This document shows positions 25,270 through 34,765 of a DNA stretch of 64,000 nt, in pieces (the first letter of the stretch is position 1; each line of letters starts with the position of its first letter). The notes beneath the pieces are model-generated. The model was given only the letters and a program-made list of their open reading frames with translations. It ran no database searches and had not been told where the DNA came from. This DNA is from Streptomyces sp. ST2-7A (GTDB lineage: Bacteria > Actinomycetota > Actinomycetes > Streptomycetales > Streptomycetaceae), in NCBI RefSeq assembly GCF_021390475.1, contig NZ_JAJUWS010000026.1, positions 31,941 through 95,940 on the forward strand. The letters are read 5' to 3'. The translations under genes and the position numbers were made by a program.

Positions 25270-25506
25270 TCACGATGCGACAGGCTTTCCCGATCCCCGC
25301 GCCGCGTGGCGCTTCGTGCTCCATCGACGCCATGTCCGGTGACCGAGCCGGCGCCCCGTGCGTTGTCGCGTTACCGAAGCCGGGCGGGCAGCGCTCCTGG
25401 CTGCCCCGGATGTCGATGATGAAGTCCGAAGACCTACGGCTGGCTGCGTGGTGCATGAAAAGGTGCGCCATTCGGAAAAGATGATGCAAGATCCGGGAGA
25501 GAAACG

Positions 25507-26061
25507 TTGCGTCTGTTTCGACGGCTCCGGGCGCCCTTCTTCCGGCGTCGCCTTCAGGGGGACCCCGATCCTTTGGTCGGAATCGAAATTCCCATACCCT
25601 TCGATGTCGAAAAATTCCTCAGCGTGGTCGAGAAGCATCGTGGACGACCCGTGTTCGTGCGACCGCTCGAGGGGATCAAGGGCAGGGACAACGAACTGTG
25701 CGGGCTGTGGGTGGAACTCGACGGCGCCGACTACATCTTCCGCGAGGCATCGACCTCTCCGCTGCACCGGGACCACATCGTCCTGCACGAGATCAGCCAC
25801 ATGTTGCTCGGGCACAACGTCACCGGTGGCACCGGCGGCAGGGGCCCCGGAGTGGACCTCAAGAACCTCTTCACCACCATCGACCCCCGCATCGTCCGCA
25901 CCGTACTGGGGCGGGCCAACTTCAGTAACGCCCGAGAGCGGGAAGCCGAACTCCTCGCCACCTGTATAGCCAAGATGGCCGACCTGCGGCCTGTATCGGG
26001 CACTCGCGCCCCCGAACTCGATCGTCTCGACGCGGCATTGCGGGGTGAGAGCGACCGATGA
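25507..26061 (+). CDS. ImmA/IrrE-like metallopeptidase
   Basis: This 184-residue protein begins at TTG after CGGGAGAG. The zinc motif HEISHMLLGH (HExxH) lies near residue 98, and a later REREAELLATCI segment supplies the third metal ligand (ExE/xxE helix). A basic N-terminus precedes the domain. ImmA/IrrE peptidases cleave XRE-type repressors on an inducing signal. The XRE gene is directly upstream and the stop overlaps the next gene by four bases. Confidence 0.8.
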   Translation: MRLFRRLRAPFFRRRLQGDPDPLVGIEIPIPFDVEKFLSVVEKHRGRPVFVRPLEGIKGRDNELCGLWVELDGADYIFREASTSPLHRDHIVLHEISHMLLGHNVTGGTGGRGPGVDLKNLFTTIDPRIVRTVLGRANFSNAREREAELLATCIAKMADLRPVSGTRAPELDRLDAALRGESDR

Positions 26062-27254
26062 AATCCTTCGAATTGGTCATGGCGATCCTTCTGTGGATCA
26101 CCACCGCGTGGCGTGCCGTCAAGGTGTGGGGAAAGGGACACGACCGAGCTCTCTGGTGGACGTTCTTCGGCCTGGCCGTGATGATGACGTTGCGTCTACC
26201 GGCAGGGCGGGCTCTCGATCAACTGACCGGCATCGTTGACCTCTCCTACCTGCTCAAACACCTCTCCGGCGGAGTGCTTTCGGCGGCTGCCCTACTGGCG
26301 TTCCTGCGCAAGGTCTCCGGCCAGCAGGACGGCAGCCCCGGGGTGAAACGACTGCGCGTCATTCTTCCCCTTGCCACGGCAGCCATCATGTCGACGATCT
26401 TCTTCGCGAAGCTCCAGCCCTACGAGACCAGGGCGATATTCCAGGACCCCGCCGCCCGGATGGCACTCCTCGCCTACACGACGGTCTTTCTCGGCTTCCT
26501 CACCCTCTCCCTGCTGACCGGCACGCGGGTCTGCCTGCGCTGGAGCCGCAAGGCCGACGGACGAGCCCTCGGCTGGGGACTCGGGACCATCGGTGCCGGG
26601 CTGGCAGCGGGAGTGGCCTACGCCCTGGTCCGTATCGCAGCCCTCATCGCGCATATGACCGGTGACGGGATCCTTCCCGGAGATCTCGACGACCGGGTGA
26701 GCACCTACCTGCTCATGACCGCGCTCCTTCTCATCGTGGTGGGCAGCACTCTCCCCGTCCTCGGAAAGCTGCGCACCTGGTGGAAGAGGAGACGGGCATT
26801 GCTCGCTCTGCGTCCCCTGTGGCTCGACCTCACCCGGGCCGCTCCGGCCGTGCGTCTCGATTCCCCGCGCGGCCCGACCGCCGACCGGCTCGACCCCCGT
26901 GACATGCTCGGCCGCCTCTACCGCCGAACCATCGAGATCCGAGACGCCGCTCTGGTGCTCGGTGACCACGCGCCCGCCGACCTCCGGGAACGAGCCCGGC
27001 GGCACGTCGAGGCCCGAGGGCTCACCGGAGCCCGGGCCACCGTCGCCGCCGAAGCCTGCCGGCTCCTCGCGGCCCGCCGCGCCAAACTGCGCGGCGAGGT
27101 CCCGCAGGCGAGCCGTGACCGGTCACCGGTCGAAGGCGGCCGGGACCTGCTCGGGGAGATCTCCGTCCTCACCCGCCTGTCCGACGCCTACCACTCCGAT
27201 CTCGCCCACGAATTCGCGGACACCTGCGACCGCCTACCGGAGCCCCAGCCATGA
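26058..27254 (+). CDS. MAB_1171c-like (DUF6545) membrane protein
   Basis: This 398-residue protein has about seven transmembrane helices in its first 235 residues (ELVMAILLWITTAWRAV, WWTFFGLAVMMTLRL, LLAYTTVFLGFLTLSLL and others). A soluble C-terminal domain of about 150 residues follows, with RDMLGRLYRRTIEIRDAALV. The architecture matches the MAB_1171c family of actinobacteria, which occurs beside XRE and ImmA/IrrE genes; its transported substrate is unknown. Start and stop overlap both neighbours by four bases, so the module is translated together. Confidence 0.75.
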   Translation: MKSFELVMAILLWITTAWRAVKVWGKGHDRALWWTFFGLAVMMTLRLPAGRALDQLTGIVDLSYLLKHLSGGVLSAAALLAFLRKVSGQQDGSPGVKRLRVILPLATAAIMSTIFFAKLQPYETRAIFQDPAARMALLAYTTVFLGFLTLSLLTGTRVCLRWSRKADGRALGWGLGTIGAGLAAGVAYALVRIAALIAHMTGDGILPGDLDDRVSTYLLMTALLLIVVGSTLPVLGKLRTWWKRRRALLALRPLWLDLTRAAPAVRLDSPRGPTADRLDPRDMLGRLYRRTIEIRDAALVLGDHAPADLRERARRHVEARGLTGARATVAAEACRLLAARRAKLRGEVPQASRDRSPVEGGRDLLGEISVLTRLSDAYHSDLAHEFADTCDRLPEPQP

Positions 27255-27871
27255 GCACCTTCACCCCACCGCCGACCCCCACCTACGCCGAGGCCACTCC
27301 CTGGGTGAGAGTGGCCAAAGCGATCACGGATGTCCTGGCGCCGGGCCACCTCGTCATCGGCCTGCTCCTGCTCATCGGATGGCACAGCACGGGAAATCCG
27401 GTCGGTGTCGGCTGGGGGCTGCTCGCCGCCCTCTTCTGCGGCGTCATTCCCCTCATCATCATCCGCCTCGGCGTACGGCGGGGAAAACTCACCGACAAGC
27501 ACGTACGGGTGCGCAAACAGCGCATCGTCCCCCTCACGGCCACCCTCGTCTCGGTGGTCACCGGCATCGTGTTGCTTGATGTCCTCGGCGCTCCCCGAGA
27601 GGTCTTCGCCCTGGTCATCGCCATGCTCGCCGGTCTGGCCAGCGCCCTGGTCGTGACGGTGTGGTGGCAGATCTCGGTGCACAACGCCGTCGCCGGAGGC
27701 ACGGTGATGATCCTCCTCCTGGCCTACGGGCCCGTGCTTCTCCCCGCGGTCGTGCTGGTCCTCGCCATCGGCTGGTCCCGCCGCGTCCTGAAGGCACACA
27801 CCCTGCCCCAACTCATCTGCGGAACAGCTCTCGGCGCCGTCGCCGCCACGGTCTTCGCCGCTCTCAGCTGA
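27251..27871 (+). CDS. PAP2-like membrane phosphatase-related protein
   Basis: This 206-residue protein has six hydrophobic helices. PAP2-type positions are recognisable: a basic VRVRKQRIVPLTA loop, SVHNAVAGG (in place of PSGH) and WSRRVLKAHTLPQLICG (the SRxxxxxH motif). Members of this superfamily dephosphorylate lipid pyrophosphates at the membrane. The second motif departs from consensus (Ser-Val-His), so activity is not certain. It is the last gene of the XRE-peptidase-membrane module. Confidence 0.7.
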   Translation: MSTFTPPPTPTYAEATPWVRVAKAITDVLAPGHLVIGLLLLIGWHSTGNPVGVGWGLLAALFCGVIPLIIIRLGVRRGKLTDKHVRVRKQRIVPLTATLVSVVTGIVLLDVLGAPREVFALVIAMLAGLASALVVTVWWQISVHNAVAGGTVMILLLAYGPVLLPAVVLVLAIGWSRRVLKAHTLPQLICGTALGAVAATVFAALS

Positions 27872-27918
27872 ACCCCGGGGCGAAGCCGGGTGGCTGAGGG
27901 CCTACCGGGGAGCGGTGG

Positions 27919-28161
27919 TTGCGAGAGGGGCGGTGCCAGGTGCTCCCGTGCCCTGCCGACCGGGCCCGCAACTGCCTCGAGCGTGGGTCACGCGGAGGGC
28001 GGCCCCCGACGTTCGACAAGGACGACCACAAACAGCGGCATGCGGGCGAGCGCGGGATCAACCGCCTCGAGAGACGCCGGGCCATGGCCACGAGATACGA
28101 CAAGCTCGCCGCCCGCCACGAAGCGACCGTGCTGGTCACAGCCATTGACGAATGGCTGTGA
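27919..28161 (+). pseudogene. IS5-family transposase, C-terminal remnant
   Basis: The frame ends RPPTFDKDDHKQRHAGERGI, NRLERRRAMATRYDKLAAR, HEATVLVTAIDEWL, the usual C-terminal end of IS5-group transposases (ERxxxRLKxxRxxATRYDK). The catalytic core is missing. It lies directly after the PAP2-like gene. Confidence 0.75.
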
Positions 28162-28182
28162 CCAGCGCTTTCGCCCCAACTC

Positions 28183-29148
28183 CTAGTCGACCCTGACCAC
28201 GTACTTGCCCCGCACACCGCCCGCCTCCAGCGCCCGGTGTGCCGCCGCTGTCTCTTCCAGCGGGAAGACCGTGTCCACCGCCGGTCGCAGGTTTCCCTCC
28301 GTCACCTGGCGGGCGAGGTCGTCGAGGAGCGCACGTTCGGGGTTACCGCTGAAGAAACGCACCCGGCCGCGTCCGTGGACGGCGCCGGCCGCGATGTAGC
28401 CCAGCGAGGCGACGGGCCGCGTCGGATCGAAGGCGATGGTGACCATGCGTCCGCCGGGCTTCAGCATCCGCCGGACGGTACGCAGGTCGCTGCCCGCCGT
28501 GTCGAGGACCACGTCGAACAGCCCCGGTTCCGCAGGGGACACGGTGCGGTGGTCGACGGCGTGGTGGGCACCGAGCGTGCGGACGAAGTCGAGGTTGGCG
28601 GCGCGGGCCAGGGCCGTGACCTCGGCTCCGTACGCCCGCCCGAGTTGGACGGCGGCATTGCCGACGCCGCCCGCCGCGCCCCGTACGAGCAGCCGTTCGC
28701 CGGGGCGCAGCGCGGCCTTGTCGCGGAGGGCCGTGAGGGCCGTGGTGGCCACCGGCAGTGCGGCGGCGGCCACGAGGTCCACTCCCTCCGGGACCCGGCC
28801 GATCCGCTCGGGCCCTACCGTCAGGTACTCGGCCGCGCTGCCGAATCCGGAGCCGCGGCCCAGCACGCCCCACACCCGGTCGCCGACCGCCGCGCCGGTC
28901 GCGCCGGGGCCGAGTGCGGCGATTTCGCCGGTGAAGTCCAGCCCGATGCGCTGCGGGAACCTCCGACCGGTGATGAGGCGGAGCCGACCGGAACGGGCCG
29001 CCAACTCGCCGCCGTTCACGCTGAACGCGCGCACGCGCACCAGGACCTGGCCGGGTGCCGGTGCGGGACGTGGCACCCGGCCCACATACAGCACCTCGGG
29101 GCCGCCGAAGCGGTCGAACAGTACGGCTTTCATCGTGCGGTCGTCCAT
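28183..29148 (-). CDS. zinc-independent quinone oxidoreductase / alcohol dehydrogenase family protein
   Basis: This 321-residue protein belongs to the medium-chain dehydrogenase superfamily. The N-terminal GroES-like fold includes PQRIGLDFTGEIAALG, and the NAD(P)H-binding motif is GERLLVRGAAGGVGNAAVQL. A C-terminal GRVRFFSGNPERALLDDLA region follows. It lacks the zinc-binding cysteines, as in quinone oxidoreductases. The ATG at 29148 is chosen because GAAGGTGAG lies ten bases upstream; an ATG at 29133 is possible. It is divergent from a TetR regulator across a palindrome, so it is probably repressed by it and induced by a reactive or quinone-like compound. Confidence 0.85.
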   Translation of the reverse strand: MDDRTMKAVLFDRFGGPEVLYVGRVPRPAPAPGQVLVRVRAFSVNGGELAARSGRLRLITGRRFPQRIGLDFTGEIAALGPGATGAAVGDRVWGVLGRGSGFGSAAEYLTVGPERIGRVPEGVDLVAAAALPVATTALTALRDKAALRPGERLLVRGAAGGVGNAAVQLGRAYGAEVTALARAANLDFVRTLGAHHAVDHRTVSPAEPGLFDVVLDTAGSDLRTVRRMLKPGGRMVTIAFDPTRPVASLGYIAAGAVHGRGRVRFFSGNPERALLDDLARQVTEGNLRPAVDTVFPLEETAAAHRALEAGGVRGKYVVRVD

Positions 29149-29216
29149 CGTCGTGTTCTCACCTTCGCCACCGGGGGCCGTGCGGGGGATCGTGGCGCCG
29201 AGCGTAGGCTGGCAAG

Positions 29217-29232
29217 CGGACGAGATCGTCCG
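29217..29232. promoter_or_regulatory. TetR operator candidate
   Basis: The 16-bp palindrome cggacga-ga-tcgtccg lies midway between the divergent oxidoreductase and TetR genes, 25 bases before the TetR start. Its size and position fit autoregulation and co-control by the TetR protein. Confidence 0.7.
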
Positions 29233-29256
29233 TTTGACCGGAGGTGAGAGAGAGCG

Positions 29257-29937
29257 GTGGTGCAATCCTCTCGGATCGCGGGGCAGGAGCATCTGCGGGC
29301 GGACGCCCGGCGCAACCGGCGGCGCATCCTCTCGGCCGCCCGTGTGGTCTTCGCCGAGCACGGCATCGACGCGCCCATGGCGACCGTGGCCCGACGGGCG
29401 GGGGTCGGCGTGGCGACGCTGTACCGACGTTTCCCGTCCCGGGAGGCCCTGGTGCGGGCCGCGTTCGCGCAGCAGATGGACACCTGTGCCCGGGCGCTCA
29501 CCGAGGCGCTGGCCGACCCCGATCCGTGGCGCGGTTTCCAGCGGTTGTTCGAGACGGTCTGCGAACTCCAACGGGAGGAACGGGGCTTCCCGGCCGCGTT
29601 CGTCGCGGCCTTCCCGGACGGTACGCGAGAACACGCGCGGCTGCGGGAACAGGCCGAGCGGGACTTCATGACCCTGGTCCGCAGGGCCCGGGCGGCGGGC
29701 GCGCTGCGGGCCGACTTCCACCCCTCCGACTTCGTCGTGGCCCTGTTGTCCCACTGCGGTCTGGTCACCGCCCTGCCGGGTGACCGGGCGGCGTCCCGGC
29801 GCCTGGTGGCGTACCTGCTCCAGTCGTTCCGCACCGAGGCGGCCCACGGACCGCTGCCGGCACCGAGCACACTGTCGCTGCGCGGTCTTCCGCTCGCGGC
29901 CGACGGCTCCCGGGGACAGCGGCCCTCCGGAGCCTGA
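29257..29937 (+). CDS. TetR-family regulator
   Basis: This 226-residue protein has the TetR helix-turn-helix at residues 18-65 (NRRRILSAARVVFAEHG, MATVARRAGVGVATLYRRFP). A helical ligand domain (TCARALTEALADPDPWRGFQ) and a C-terminal disordered stretch follow. The start follows GGAGGTGAGAG. It is divergent from the quinone oxidoreductase gene, the classical arrangement of a TetR repressor and its target. Confidence 0.85.
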   Translation: MVQSSRIAGQEHLRADARRNRRRILSAARVVFAEHGIDAPMATVARRAGVGVATLYRRFPSREALVRAAFAQQMDTCARALTEALADPDPWRGFQRLFETVCELQREERGFPAAFVAAFPDGTREHARLREQAERDFMTLVRRARAAGALRADFHPSDFVVALLSHCGLVTALPGDRAASRRLVAYLLQSFRTEAAHGPLPAPSTLSLRGLPLAADGSRGQRPSGA

Positions 29938-30042
29938 TACGAAGCGACGCCTGCCCGCGTGGTCCCCCCCTGGGGCGACCGCGCCACTTTCGCCACAGGC
30001 CCTGTGCGCGCAGTCCGTGCCCCGCGCTTCGCGGGCGGGGGT

Positions 30043-31953
30043 TCAGACCTTGTCGCCGCTGTAGGTGTCGGCTTGGGCGCGCCACATCGTGGCGTAGGTG
30101 CCGTCCCGGGCGAGGAGAGCTTCGTGGGTCCCTTCTTCGGTGATGGTGCCGCCGTCCAGGACGATGATGCGGTCCGCGGAGCGGGTGGAGCCCAGGCGGT
30201 GGCTGATGAGGATGACGGTCCGACCTTCGGCGAGGGCTTGAATGCGCCGGTAGACGGCTTCCTCGGCGAGGGGGTCCAGGGCGGAGGTGGGTTCGTCGCA
30301 GATCAGTAGCGGCGCATCTGCCCGGTAGAACGCTCGGGCGGTGGCGATGCGCTGCCACTGTCCGCCGGACAGGTCGCGCCCGCCCCACCAGGAGGGTGCG
30401 AGATTGGTGTCCAGACCGTCGGGCAGGGAGTCCAGGACGGTGTCGGCGCCGGCGGCGCGGGCTGCGGCGCGGATGCCGGCTTCGTCCCCGGGGCCCTGGC
30501 CGAGGGTGATGTTCTCCCGTGCGGTGACGGGCCAACGGCCGAAGTGTTGGGGCAGCATCGCCAGCCGGGCCCACAGCTCGTCGGGGTCGGTGCGGGAGAT
30601 GTCGGTGCCGTCCCAGGTGACGGTGCCGGTGGTGGGTGTGTAGAGGCCGGTGAGGAGTTTGGCAAGGGTGGATTTCCCCGAGCCGTTGGCGCCGACGATG
30701 GCCAGGACCTCGCCGCGGCGCACCTGCAGTCGGATGCCGCTGAGCGCCGGGGTGGTGATGCCGGGGTAGTGGAAAGTGATGTCGTGGGCCTCGATGACCT
30801 GCGGGTTGGCGGGCACGGGCAGGGGCTCGCCCGACTGCTCGCGGTGGGTGGGGGTGCGGGTGGTGAAGGTGGCCCAGTCGGCGAGGTAGAGCCCCTTCAG
30901 GTAGGTGGTGTTGATGCCCTGGACCAGGCCGATGAGCAGGCGTTGGCTGGTCTGGACGGCGATGAACGCGGTGCCTGCGGCTGCGGGGGGAATGTGTCCG
31001 GCGACGGTCAGCCACAACAGGGCGGCGTAGACGCCACAGGTGGCCGTTCCGGCGAGAGCGTCGCCGATGAGTTGGTAGCGGGCGCGGGTGCGCCCGACGT
31101 GGGCGGCGGCCTCCTCCAGCCGGGCCGTCAGGGCGCCGAAGCGTTCCAGCATCCAGGGCCGCATGGTGCAGGCCCGTACCTCCAGGGCGCTGTCACGGGA
31201 GGCGGTGTGGTACATCCAGGTGTGCCGCAGTCGCCGGTCGGCGAGGGTGTGTTCGTCGGCCCGGTAGGCGGCGCGGGCGCCACGAACGGCCGCCCACCCC
31301 CGGGGGAGGACGGCCATCAGCAGCAGGGGCAGGAGCACGGGGTGGAGGTGGGCGAGGATACCGGCGGCGGCGATCAGCCCCAGGAGCGCGCCGGTGACGT
31401 CGGTGAGGGCCTCGACCATGAGGTGGGCGTCCTTGGACGCGCGGTTGGCGGCTTCGCTGCGGTCGCACCACGCGGGGTCGTCGTAGGCCGCCAGGGGTGC
31501 GCGGGTCGCTGTCTCCAGGTACCGGTGTTCGGCCAGGCCGTCGACCTTGGGGCCGATGCGGGCGGTGGTCGCGATGGTGAGTGCGGCGATGACCGAGCGG
31601 GCCGCGGCGGCGGCGCCGACGACGATCAGGGAGGGCAGCGCCTGGAGCAGGCGTTCACCGGTGGGTCCGGTGGCGAACAGCGGGGCGAGGGCGGTGGTGG
31701 TGGCGTACAGGCCCAGGGCGGTGACGATGCCGGAGGCCAGTTGCAGCAGGCAGGTCAGGGCGAAGGCACGGGGGTCGGCGCGTCGGGCCAGGCCGATGAC
31801 GGTGACGGACAGGCCGGGCAGGCGGCGGGCGATGGTCCACCAGGAGGTTTCCAGCGCGGTGTCGTGGCGTTCCGAGCCGACGCTGTAGCGGGGGATGGTC
31901 GGCGCGGGCTTGCGGCGCCGGCGGGTCGTGGCGGGGGTTGGCGCGGTCGTCAT
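30043..31953 (-). CDS. lasso peptide ABC exporter (D protein)
   Basis: This 636-residue protein fuses a six-helix exporter membrane domain (residues 50-340) to a nucleotide-binding domain. The latter has Walker A GANGSGKST, Q-loop MLPQHFGRWPV, signature LSGGQWQR and Walker B LLICDEPTSALD, followed by H-loop LISHRLG. It belongs to the peptide/lipid exporter class used by lasso-peptide clusters for secretion and self-protection. It is the last gene of the minus-strand cluster, directly downstream of the processing gene, after a gap of about 100 bases. Confidence 0.85.
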   Translation of the reverse strand: MTTAPTPATTRRRRKPAPTIPRYSVGSERHDTALETSWWTIARRLPGLSVTVIGLARRADPRAFALTCLLQLASGIVTALGLYATTTALAPLFATGPTGERLLQALPSLIVVGAAAAARSVIAALTIATTARIGPKVDGLAEHRYLETATRAPLAAYDDPAWCDRSEAANRASKDAHLMVEALTDVTGALLGLIAAAGILAHLHPVLLPLLLMAVLPRGWAAVRGARAAYRADEHTLADRRLRHTWMYHTASRDSALEVRACTMRPWMLERFGALTARLEEAAAHVGRTRARYQLIGDALAGTATCGVYAALLWLTVAGHIPPAAAGTAFIAVQTSQRLLIGLVQGINTTYLKGLYLADWATFTTRTPTHREQSGEPLPVPANPQVIEAHDITFHYPGITTPALSGIRLQVRRGEVLAIVGANGSGKSTLAKLLTGLYTPTTGTVTWDGTDISRTDPDELWARLAMLPQHFGRWPVTARENITLGQGPGDEAGIRAAARAAGADTVLDSLPDGLDTNLAPSWWGGRDLSGGQWQRIATARAFYRADAPLLICDEPTSALDPLAEEAVYRRIQALAEGRTVILISHRLGSTRSADRIIVLDGGTITEEGTHEALLARDGTYATMWRAQADTYSGDKV

Positions 31954-32049
31954 ACCTGCGCCAACGACTCACTCTTTGGGGCGTAACTGTGGATAACGCG
32001 AGCGATTGTGAACGGGTGTTCCCATCCGTGGTGGGGGTCGGAACGAAGG

Positions 32050-32781
32050 TCACAGGCGCACCGCGGGAGCGTAGGGCCACACCCGGTCCTCCGCGTCCTG
32101 CCCGATGATCCGGTCCTCGGTCTCGATCCAGGCGTGCGCGGCAGCCGGTGCGGTGCGTGCCCCGATGACCCAGGTGACGTGGCGTCCCCGTAGCAGTGCC
32201 GCGAGCGTGCACGCCAGGGATTCCTCCAAGCAGGCCGCCCGTCCCGGCCACCAGCGGCCGGCGCGGCGGACCGAGAGGTGGAGCGCGGCGGCGCGGGTGG
32301 CCGTGGCCCGGGGCCGGGGAATGCGGGCCGCGACCCGCACGACGGCCAGCGGGACCCGTATGGGGGTCAGACGCAGCAGGACCAGCGCGAGTGGCAGCGC
32401 GACGATGCCCGCCGCCCGGTCGGTGATCGACGGCCGCACCGTGTTCCCCTCCGGCAGATACACCACCGGGGCATCGAGTGGTGCCGGTGGTGCGGGGGCG
32501 GCGGGAGCGGACAACAGCCCCAGGCTCCGCAGTCGCGCGACCAGGGCCCGCAGGTCGGTGTCCACCACCTGGCGGTCCGCACCGGCTGCGGTGAAGCTCT
32601 CCACGAGTTCCTCCACGGCCCTCTCCACGGGGACCCCGGAGGCGAGACGGTGCCACAGCCTTCCGGCAGTGGGGTTGAGGTGGTGCCATGTGCCGCGCCC
32701 GGTGCGGGTATCCATCACCGCCGCGGCGCCGGCCGGGAGGGACGCTGTGTGAATGCGGGGGCGGTGGCGGGGCGGGCTCAT
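32050..32781 (-). CDS. lasso peptide B protein: PqqD-like recognition domain fused to leader peptidase
   Basis: This 243-residue protein has a PqqD-like RiPP recognition element in its first 95 residues (VMDTRTGRGTWHHLNPTAG RLW, VERAVEELVESF). A transglutaminase-like cysteine protease domain follows, with Cys in RAACLEESLACTLAALLRG and His in AHAWIETEDRII. The B protein binds the leader and cleaves it from the core. In many actinobacterial clusters these are two proteins (B1 and B2); here they are fused. Start at ATG 32781 overlaps the cyclase stop by four bases. Confidence 0.85.
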   Translation of the reverse strand: MSPPRHRPRIHTASLPAGAAAVMDTRTGRGTWHHLNPTAGRLWHRLASGVPVERAVEELVESFTAAGADRQVVDTDLRALVARLRSLGLLSAPAAPAPPAPLDAPVVYLPEGNTVRPSITDRAAGIVALPLALVLLRLTPIRVPLAVVRVAARIPRPRATATRAAALHLSVRRAGRWWPGRAACLEESLACTLAALLRGRHVTWVIGARTAPAAAHAWIETEDRIIGQDAEDRVWPYAPAVRL

Positions 32782-34637
32782 GCCGGGCTCCTTCGCGGGG
32801 CGTTCTCCCACCACGTGGCGCGGTTCCGGGTGGCGAGTTGGGTCAACCACACCTCGGTGACGATCAGGGCGTGCAGGGCACCCAGCGACGCGGGGGCACC
32901 GGCGGCGGCAGCGGCCAGGGCGGCGAGGGCCGGCCGGGGGTCGATCAGCCCGGCCCCGGCGAGCTGTGAGGAGACCAGGATGCGCCGCAGGACGGGTTCG
33001 TTGCGGGCCAACCCGTCATGGAGGCCGGCGGAGAAGTCGGTCTTCGTGCGGCGGTGCAGCAGCCACTCGGGGACCAGCCCGTGCAGCGCGGCGCGGGCGA
33101 GCGGTTTGTAGACATCGGGGTGGACCCGGTCGTGGGAGGCGATGGCCATGCAGGCGTCGACCACGGGCGTGTCCAGGAAAGGGGCGTGAATCGCCAGGCC
33201 CCAACGCTCCCGGCCGACCAGATCGAACGCGGCGTGGCTGGTGGCCATGAACTCCAGCGCCAAGCGGTCCTGCACCTCGCCCGGCCCCGCTCCGGGGTCG
33301 GCGACGGCGGCACGGGCGGCCACCACCTCGGCGACCGCACGGCGGCCGTTCCCGGTCAACCACGCGGCCGGTGCCGTCGTGGCGCACCACGCCAGGTTCG
33401 CCGCCGCATCCGTGCCGGGCCGTACCGGGGACACCGGCGCGGCCAGAGCGGTCGCGAGCTGTTCCAGCGCCACCGGATACCGCGTCCGGGTGGTTCGGTG
33501 GAGCCGGCGCCACACCGGCAGCACGGCGGCGTTGCGGGCCCGCGCGTACCGGGCGGCCCGGCGGACGGCCTCCCCCCGACGCCCGGCCAGGACGAGATCC
33601 ACCAGGTGGCCGGGCGCCGCGCCCAACACGTTGTCCCCACCCCGCCCCGTCAGATGGTGCCCGGAGCCGTGCGCGACGGCCGGTGCCATCTGCGCGTCCT
33701 TGATCGCCAGCAAGGCCAGGGTCAACGCCGGGGTATCGGTCATCGGCAGTGCGCCCGGGTCCCGCAGGCCGTCGAAGTGTGCCGCCCTCTCCTCGCGGCC
33801 GTCGACGATCCGGTGCGTGAGCGTGTCCGTGGTGGCGGCCAGGCGGCGCGCGTACCGCACGTCGTCGCTCTCGGCCATGTGGCCGTCGGTGTAGGTGGCG
33901 GCCAGGATCGGGCCGGTGCGTGCGGCCAGGGCCACCACCGACCCGCTGTCCACCCCGCCGGAGAGGTCCGCGGAGATCGGCCCGGCTCGCTCGACGCGAC
34001 GCTCGACGGCCAGGGTGAGCGCCTCGCGCAGTCGCCGGGCCCCCTCTGCCGCCGAGTATCGGGAGCCGTCCCGGACGGGGATGGCCGCCGCGCCCGAACC
34101 GTCGCCTTCCAGGACCAGGACGCAGCCCGGCGGTACCCGCCGCACGCCCTCGAAGCGCGATCCCTTGCCCTGCACATCGACACCGGTCACCGTCAGCTCG
34201 GCGAGCAGCACCGCCGGATCGGGAGCGGTACGCACCAGAGCGGCCAGCACGGCGGCGGAGGTGGACCACCAGATGCCCTCGTCGTGCCGCACCCAGTACA
34301 CCGGAACCACCCCCGCCCGGTCTCCCAGCACCCACAGCCCCGAGCGGGTGTTCACCAGCGCCAGGAACGAACCGGGCAGCCGCCTCACCCCTTCCGCCTC
34401 GCCCTCGGCCGCCGCCCTCAGCGCGTCACGCCGCTCGGCGATGGTGGCCAGACAATTCCCGGCCGTCACCAACTGCCCGTCGACCCCGGGCGCCCCGGAG
34501 ACCACGGTCTCCTCCCGCCCGTAACCGGCCGCCCACAGTCGCAGCCCCGGCACGGCGACCACCTCCCGAGCCGAACGCGGACGCACACCCGATGCGTTCG
34601 CGCCCACGGTGCCCGTCCCCACGACGAACCGTTCCAC
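32778..34637 (-). CDS. lasso peptide cyclase (C protein, asparagine-synthase-like)
   Basis: This 619-residue protein starts at GTG 34637 five bases after GAGGAGG. The N-terminal domain (to about residue 190) resembles the glutaminase part of asparagine synthetase but lacks the N-terminal catalytic Cys. The C-terminal ATP-pyrophosphatase domain has the loop ISADLSGGVDSGSVVAL and later a HHLTGRGGDNVLG segment. C proteins adenylate the side-chain carboxylate of Asp or Glu in the core and form the macrolactam with the N-terminal residue. The gene lies between the precursors and the B protein. Confidence 0.9.
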   Translation of the reverse strand: MERFVVGTGTVGANASGVRPRSAREVVAVPGLRLWAAGYGREETVVSGAPGVDGQLVTAGNCLATIAERRDALRAAAEGEAEGVRRLPGSFLALVNTRSGLWVLGDRAGVVPVYWVRHDEGIWWSTSAAVLAALVRTAPDPAVLLAELTVTGVDVQGKGSRFEGVRRVPPGCVLVLEGDGSGAAAIPVRDGSRYSAAEGARRLREALTLAVERRVERAGPISADLSGGVDSGSVVALAARTGPILAATYTDGHMAESDDVRYARRLAATTDTLTHRIVDGREERAAHFDGLRDPGALPMTDTPALTLALLAIKDAQMAPAVAHGSGHHLTGRGGDNVLGAAPGHLVDLVLAGRRGEAVRRAARYARARNAAVLPVWRRLHRTTRTRYPVALEQLATALAAPVSPVRPGTDAAANLAWCATTAPAAWLTGNGRRAVAEVVAARAAVADPGAGPGEVQDRLALEFMATSHAAFDLVGRERWGLAIHAPFLDTPVVDACMAIASHDRVHPDVYKPLARAALHGLVPEWLLHRRTKTDFSAGLHDGLARNEPVLRRILVSSQLAGAGLIDPRPALAALAAAAAGAPASLGALHALIVTEVWLTQLATRNRATWWENAPRRSPA

Positions 34638-34765
34638 TTCCGCCTCCTCGCCATGACCCCGTAACACCCCTGTGGGCGGCCCGGGCTGTCGCACCGGCCG
34701 CCCACAGGGCGCGGACCGCCCCCACCGGGAAGGTGGGGGCGGGGTTGTTCGACCGCCGCGGCGGC

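Noticed and set aside
30544..31986. Plus-strand frame of 480 codons opposite the ABC exporter
   Set aside because: Gly/Asp/Gln-rich shadow; Walker A, signature and Walker B are on the minus strand.
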